From the NCBI GenBank assembly GCA_025174535.1, contig JALBUN010000010.1:682001-746000 (forward strand): a stretch of 64,000 nucleotides of DNA, read 5' to 3'. This DNA is from Cantharellus purpuraceus. Taxonomy: Eukaryota; Basidiomycota; Agaricomycetes; Cantharellales; Hydnaceae. Positions within the stretch are counted from its first letter, which is position 1. Every line of letters starts with the position of its first letter. The notes beneath the pieces were generated by a model. It made no database searches and was not told the origin of the DNA. It was given only the letters and a program-made list of their open reading frames with translations. A program made the translations under genes and the position numbers. Of this stretch, positions 58,194-64,000 are shown in pieces.

Positions 58194-60667
58194 ATGTCCA
58201 GCTTCATGAAACGAGCGCTGCTCAAGTTGGAAGTCGAGAAATCGCCTTCCAGTTTCGCGCCCCAAGGTTCACACTGGTCGAATCGAGATCTTGATCCAGT
58301 TCCTCCTGAAAAACGATCATGGAGGATGCTCGATTACTTTACTTATTGGATGAGCGATGCTTTCAGGTTGGTTGGTGGCTGTGTAGCGTCATTCTAACCT
58401 AACATGAAATGAATATAGCATTGCAACATGGGAGATCGCCAGTTCAATTCTTGCTATAGGCCTGTCATGGAAGGATGCTATTCCAATCATCTTTGTTGGA
58501 TATATGATCGTGTGTTCCTCATTGAATGAGCCGAAACCACACAGTGGAGATGAGTCTCTAACAAGGTACTGTAGACGATGGTGGCTATTGTTTTGAACGG
58601 TGTGACGGGAGCACGGCTGCACATCCCATTCCCTGTCCTGAATCGCTCGTCAATGGGGTTCTGTCTCTCCTGTCAGTACTATGACTTCCCATTTCAATGT
58701 TGTCACATAAATAGATTTCTTCCCCGCAGATTGGAGCATCTTCAGTCGGGCTATCTTAGCATGCTTTTGGATGGGTATCCAAGGGGCCAACGGAGGCGAA
58801 TGTGTCACACAGATGATTAGAGTGCGTGTTAGATTATAGAAAAGCCGCCGACAATCTGAGTTTGGGAGTTATAGGCTATTTGGCCAAGTTATAGAAATAT
58901 CCCCAATCATTTACCTCCCAGTGCGGGCATCACCACGGTGAGCAGGGAAATCCTTGTTGCGGGGTCAACCGGTACCAATAGGATCATTAGCAAGGGCTGC
59001 TTAGTTACTTCTTATTTTGGATCATCCAACTGCCATTCTTGTTGCTTCGACCTAGCAAAGTGGGCTTTTCATTTCTTGTGGTTATGCATCCATCTGAAGC
59101 GTGTTTGGCCGAAAGCTTCGTTATATGTTCTGGGCCAAAGCAAGTCAGTGGATTTCACGCGTCGGCTCTCATTAAAACTACATGCCTCCAATAGTTATCG
59201 CTCCCAGTTGTGGTCTTGCTATGATGGCTTGGGCATTTGCAAAGACAGGAGGAGGGACAATATTCGCCCAGAAGGGCACCCTGCATGGTTCCGCACGCAG
59301 CTGGGCATGGTTGAGGTATGGATACGTTTCTAGCTTTGCGGTTTCAAGTTACAGATCAGGTATTCTCCCTTCAGCTCCTTGAATGCCGTCATAGGCAACT
59401 ATGCGACACTCGCAGTGAGTATTTGTGTCCATGCTATTTGGTAGACGCCGATTAAACCCCCATGCAGGTCAAGTGAGAAAGGTTTCATATATCAGTGACT
59501 TTTTTTGACACTGTTCTGTTGCAAAGCATCCCTGACTTCACACGGTATGCCCGAAAACCATCGGATACCTACATCCAGATTGTGGTTATTCCAATCATGT
59601 TCACGCTGATTGGATTCTTCGGTATCGTCGTGACCTCAGCGGGGGCAGTCCTCTGTACGTTGACAAGTCTTGATGGTCATGCGCTTATGTAAACTGAACA
59701 TTATTTCTAGACGGTGGGGAGTTGCATTGGGATCCCTTGCGGCTGATTGACAATTGGGATAATCGGCCTGCAACCTTTTTTGTGGCCTTTTCGTTTGCTT
59801 TGTCAACCATGTACAATCACTTCCTCTGCAGCCTCTCTCGCGCTGACTCCAAGTCGTCTCTTGCAGGGGCACAAATATCTCGGCTGTGAGCAATGTCCCG
59901 TCTCAGTATCTTTTCTTCGGTTCAAATGATATCTTTACCAGAATTCCCTGTCTGCCGCTAACGATTTCTCTGCGCTCTTTCCACGTTATGTCAACCTTCG
60001 GCGCGGATCGTTTCTGTGCGCTCTCATTGGTGGTTGGATCTGTGTCCCATGGCTAGTTCTCGCCAATGCGATATCGTTTTTGAACTTCATGAGTGGTTAC
60101 ACGGTGTTCATCGCACCAATTATAGGGATCATGGTCGTGGATTATTGGTATGACTCTGATTTGATGCATTATGATAGTGGTTTGACGAAACCCAAGGGTG
60201 GTTCACAAGCAGAAGGTTGATGTTCCCTCCATGTATCGTCCCCATGGTCGCTATTGGTATACATGGGGTATCAGTATGTCAAGTCACATCTATTCTACTA
60301 AATTGGAACTCATCATTAAAGACTGGAGAGCTCTGGTCGCTATGCTTCTGACAGTGCCCCCTATGATTCCTGGCTTAGCCACAGCAATCACACCATCCCT
60401 TAGTACGGGGAATACCATACATCTTTACGTCAGTAATTCTTTCCCCTATCATGATGTCCAATCTCATCTCTATATTCTTTAAAGGATATCAGCTTTTTGT
60501 TCGGCTGTTTCACGGGAGGTGCCATATTCTGCACGCTGTCATTCCTGTTCCCCGCACAAGAAACATACCTCGAGAAGGCGATCTTGGACCTTGATCATGA
60601 TGTCAAACAAATAACGACGGATGATAAAGCATCAGATGGAGAAAGTGCTACGGTAGATAAAGCGTAG
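58194..60667 (+). CDS. NCS1 nucleobase/allantoin-type proton symporter (Fur4/Dal4 family)
   Basis: Plasma-membrane carrier for uracil, uridine, allantoin or a related compound. The first exon gives SNRDLDPVPPEKRSWRMLDY followed by FTYWMSDAF, the classic N-terminal NCS1 block. Spliced exons give WEIASSILAIGLSWKDAIPI, MVAIVLNGVTGARLHIPFPV, FWMGIQGANGGECVTQMI, IWPSYRNIPNHLP, then MAWAFAKTGGGTIFAQKGTL, IPDFTRYARKPSDTYIQIVV, SAANDFSALFPRYVNLRRGS, GYTVFIAPIIGIMVVDYW, LLTVPPMIPGLATAIT and the tail LFPAQETYLEKAILDLDHD, with a stop at 60665. About ten short introns are needed. All helices expected for the family (12) appear to be represented. The start was taken at MSSFMKRALL; 58158 is an in-frame alternative. 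Substrate cannot be told from sequence alone. Confidence 0.88.
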
Positions 60668-60813
60668 TGGGGAAACGGTGTAATAGTCTCTTGTGTAACG
60701 TCTATGTGAAGACGGCAATACATGAGATTTGCGAGGATCCCTGGACGAGGTCAGAAGGATAATAAAATGACCAATGGATAACAGGTTAGCTACGATAACG
60801 CTAGCATGACACA

Positions 60814-62918
60814 TTATTTCCCGCCAATGGACGACCATTCCAGGATGTCGCCCCATGATCTCCACATCCGTTTCACGACGTCCATTTTATCCTTTCTCGC
60901 TAAATTTGTGTCCTCAAGATCAGATACGTCAACTAGAAATTCCTCGCGTAGCCGTGACCGAACCGGGAGGTACTTTTCGCCGTATGCACGGAGCTGGGCG
61001 ACAGAAAGAAGTATTAATCCCTGATCGAGGGAGGATAACCATTCCGAATCTGCCTTTTGCGAGCTGGATGATAAAACAAGTAATCGTTCGATACGGCTTC
61101 ACGTGAAGATGTGTCGGGGTGAGTAAGGGGGTCAAAGATGGCTAAAATCGACGTACCGCATCGCTAGCCAGATAGATTGGCGTCTCCCCCTGCCTCCATA
61201 TTTCCCTCTCCCTTGCCCACTTTGCCAAACAGTCTTTACCCAGCCAAAAATTACATAGACGATGGCCAATGCTGGTGCCACACCAACGAATGCAAACGTT
61301 AACTCCTGTGATTTCAGCAATTTATCAATACCCGAAAGTGCCACGTCAACGTCAACCTAGGTACACGGGGATCGGTAGGGATTTTACTATATGTACACCA
61401 TGTTGACATACCTTCATCTTCTGTACTTGTATCAAAAGTGATCGGATGAGAGAACCCGCAACGACGGACTTCAACGGAGACTTGAGATCTTCTTCGTACA
61501 CTTTGAGGACGGGTGTCAGATCTCCCCTTCGAATCTGCATCGAGAGAACCTCCAGCTCTGAGGGACTGAAATGATATTTGTCCTTGCTGAGAGCCACAGC
61601 CATCCTTTCCAACGACTACTAGGATGTTAGAAAGAACAGAAAAATAAAGAAAATAGCCCCATGCCTCCATATCAGCCTTTACTCCCTCTTGGCTGACAAT
61701 TCTGACCCCTTCTTCGCCTCCAGTTCGAACAGTATCTAAAATATCCCTAAAGGGCTGTATTAGATAATTTGACCAAAAGCCTGACAGAGTGTCGGTTGCT
61801 TGAGCTAGTTGATCCCCAAGACTTCTTCTGGATCCATACACAAGTCGAAACAGAATGAAAGTAATAGGTGGAATGACGAGGAGACGTGGCCACATTAGCA
61901 TTAAGCGAGATGGTCGTCGCAATGCTGAAATTCCAACGCTAAATAAGTGGGACCTTTTCGGAAGCATGCTGCTATTAATGTCCGAAAGCGAATCAATGAG
62001 AGCTTGTTCTTGTTCAAGTGGTTCCAAAGATTTCGCATCGTCGATAATCCGTTCAAGCATACCAATGAAATTGGCCAACACTTGTGTATCTAAAAGAGGA
62101 GCATATCTTGACGCAGCCAGTCGCCCAAGTCGTTCTGCACGGTCGTCCCGAATGTCATGGAGAGCTTGACGGTAGGTTTGACATTCCTGGCGCGTGAGTT
62201 CAAAAGGCGAACGAAAAATTATTCTTGGGTGGCGAGAGAGATGAGGGAAAAAGGATATTGCTAGTCGCGAAGGTCGCAGGGAGCTCGGGAAGAGCCGACG
62301 AATGGAGTTTGGTGTAAAGGCACTGGGAGTGATTGCCAAATTCCTTGCACGTAAGGTGTATATTATTGTTTCAAGAACGCGCTTCAAGCGCGCAGGCAAG
62401 GCTTGAACCCTTCGAATTTAGCTTAGTAGAAGACGGGAAGAGTTTCACTGACTTGCAAGCAGATACCAAGCCAACTTCCGTCTGGAACACTCCAATTCGG
62501 CCCACCTATCGGACTAAATTTGGAATGTGCGCTTTGAGGGCATACACGGCTCAGAGTCAGCATACCAGTTTGCTTCTGCATCCGCTTCGGTGGCTTGTTG
62601 TAACATCATGTCTAACATCCGTCCATAGATTGAAGCAGCAACTGCTCCGATAGCTGCTTTTCTTAATGCCTTCTCTTCTTCATCCAACCCATTGGCAACT
62701 AATCCATCATCGTCGCACTTCAACACGTCAATGGTCTCCTGAACTAGAGAAGGACTTATGGGCGGATTGAACTTGACTAATAGCGAGTAGAGCTTGTGTG
62801 TCCTTGTGGAGGAGGTGGCGGAAGTATCTGTGATAGGAAAAGAAGGTACTGATTGTCTGGGATTCAACAGAGTCCTCTGCAGAAGTGACTCTGTTTGGTG
62901 AATAGCGAAGGTAGACAT
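60814..62918 (-). CDS. NCA2: NCA2-like mitochondrial protein
   Basis: Yeast Nca2 helps control synthesis of the mitochondrial ATP synthase subunits 6 and 8. The N terminus MSTFAIHQTESLLQRTLL leads to AIGAVAASIYGRMLDMML and, after introns, LPARLKRVLETIIYTLRARN, the basic helical region DIRDDRAERLGRLA, a first membrane segment (LMLMWPRLLVIPPITFILF, about 61890), the signature KDKYHFSPSELEVLSMQIRR (about 61590), SLIRSLLIQVQKMKV, a second membrane segment (LTFAFVGVAPALAIVYVIFG) and the C-terminal block LLSVAQLRAYGEKYLPVRSR with MWRSWGDILEW, ending at 60814. The two-membrane-segment layout and C-terminal block match the family. It is divergent to the next gene, with about 100 bp between start codons that must hold both promoters. 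Confidence 0.88.
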
Positions 62919-63021
62919 GTCCTCGTTTCAAAGTCCGCAGGTACTGCCTAGGAGCAACGCTCTCTTGCCGTGACTGTAGAAGCATCAGTGTCTGGATTCG
63001 AACGCTCAATGTACTGGTGTC

Positions 63022-64000
63022 ATGTCCGGTCGATCCATTCTTGTATTGTCGGGCAGTGAAGTCAGGGATGTTTCCTCCCGCATTTCTGTGCCTCAACTTC
63101 TTGAGACTGTTCACTCCGCGTTACGCTCCTTCTCTCAGTCACCACAGACTACCCAGGCGCCACATCGATCTACCATTCATTCAGAAAATTATACCACCCT
63201 GTTTATGCCGTCACGTATTGAGTCCATTCCTACAACCTGCGTGAAAGTGGTGGCTATTCCAAAACACGCAGGTTCAGGCGGGCTTCCTGCGACTACTTTG
63301 GTAATGGATGAATCAACAGGCTGTGTAGACGCTGTTGTGAATGCAAGGAGCCTCACAGCTCTAAGAACCGCAGCAGGTAAGGAAAGCGTTACGTGTCTTG
63401 ACGTCTTCTGAAAACTTGAAAGCTTCAACATTGGCTACTCAGTATTGCTTGGGGCCCAATGCCAATCCAACACATTTGCTTTTGTTTGGCGCGGGGGCAC
63501 AGGTGCATGCCCATGCAGCTGTCCTTATCGCGGCATACCCACAAATACGACATTGCACTGTGGTCAATCGGTCTTACAATAACAGACTTGCTGCTCTGCT
63601 TGTCCACTTTCGCGCTCAATTCCCAGGGGTTGATATATTCGGACTAGCAGCAGATGCTGTCCCCCGTGATCAAAGTAACGTAGACATTGAAAATGCCGTG
63701 AAGTCTGCATCTATCATCTGCACGGCGACTTCGTCAACAGCACCTCTGTTTCCTGCAGAATGGGTTACACCAGGCACCCACATCAATCTCATTGGATCGT
63801 TCACCCCTCTCATGCAAGAGGTTTCCTCGACCCTAGTCGAGCGAGCTAAGCTGGTCCTTGTCGATGCACGAGCAGCTTGTGCTAAAGAAGCTGGCGAACT
63901 CATTGCCGCAGGGTACCCAACAGAGAATACCATTGAACTCGGAGAGCTAGGAACTGAAGCCGAGCACATTGAAAGGGAAGCTGGACAAGCAATAACAATA
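63022..64000 (+). CDS. Ornithine cyclodeaminase/mu-crystallin family protein, 5' part
   Basis: Exon 1 from ATG 63022 (MSGRSILVLSGSEVRDVSSR) gives KHAGSGGLPATTLVMDESTG and ARSLTALRTAA. An intron at 63377-63422 leads to STLATQYCLGPNANPTHLLL followed by FGAGAQVHAHAAV, the NAD(P)-binding Gly-rich turn of this family. IICTATSSTAPLF and GTHINLIGSF follow. The frame is open to the window end, so the C terminus is missing. Members are NAD(P)-dependent cyclodeaminases or ketimine reductases acting on amino acids in the cytosol; the substrate is undecided. It shares a short divergent promoter with NCA2. Confidence 0.88.

Overview
The window looks like a chromosome segment from an agaricomycete (mushroom-type) basidiomycete. 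Introns are about 50 bp with GT...AG ends. There is a DUF6533-type membrane protein, which is a basidiomycete speciality, an NCA2-type mitochondrial protein, septin-like GTPases, a tyrosine-recombinase relic of the kind scattered through basidiomycete genomes, and a thick nest of fungal LTR retrotransposons. All calls rest on reading the sequence; no database search was possible.

Layout. 1-474 is the tail of a solo-LTR-type repeat. 1172-5935 (-) is a Cdc25-like Ras exchange factor with an SH3 domain. 5936-9964 is gene-poor and holds a broken tyrosine recombinase (about 8890-9405). 9965-11605 (+) is the 26S proteasome ATPase Rpt5, and 11812-14102 (-) is a NicO-type nickel/cobalt permease. 14300-37400 is a 23-kb retroelement nest. 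38411-40401 (+) is a DUF6533-type seven-helix membrane protein. 40402-47704 shows no gene I can defend. 47705-51903 (+) and 53098-55458 (-) are two convergent septin-like GTPase genes, and the first reads in frame into a transcription factor with two Zn2Cys6 clusters. 56440-57155 is a gutted copy of the nucleobase permease gene at 58194-60667 (+). 60814-62918 (-) is NCA2. 63022 to the window end (+) is an ornithine cyclodeaminase/mu-crystallin family gene.

The nest can be resolved to the base from target-site duplications (TSDs). A Ty1/copia element (TSD GATTC, half-tRNA initiator-Met type primer site) carries a 565-bp AT-rich inverted-repeat element in its 5' LTR and a composite solo LTR (TSD GGCAC) in its integrase region. 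A Ty3/gypsy chromodomain element (TSD GGACC) sits in its RNase H end. One inversion of about 5.1 kb (31159-36237) then cut the gypsy element between protease and reverse transcriptase and cut a neighbouring solo LTR (TSD AGCAC) in two. Undoing that one inversion restores three separate TSD pairs. An older gypsy gag (17840-20415) is split by another solo LTR (TSD CCTTC). Nearly all premature stops in these elements are TGA where the family has Arg, as expected from CGA to TGA decay at CpG.

The solo-LTR family (about 1.43 kb, TGTATGGG...CCAAAACA, strand set by its TATA box) has two subfamilies. One carries a tight array of TGACTCA (Gcn4/AP-1 type) sites upstream of TATA. The other lacks that array and carries perfect three-unit heat-shock elements. 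The most promising items for new biology are the septin/double-zinc-cluster fusion, the stress-motif swap between LTR subfamilies, the chain of perfect hairpins at 14856-15800, and the small inverted-repeat element.
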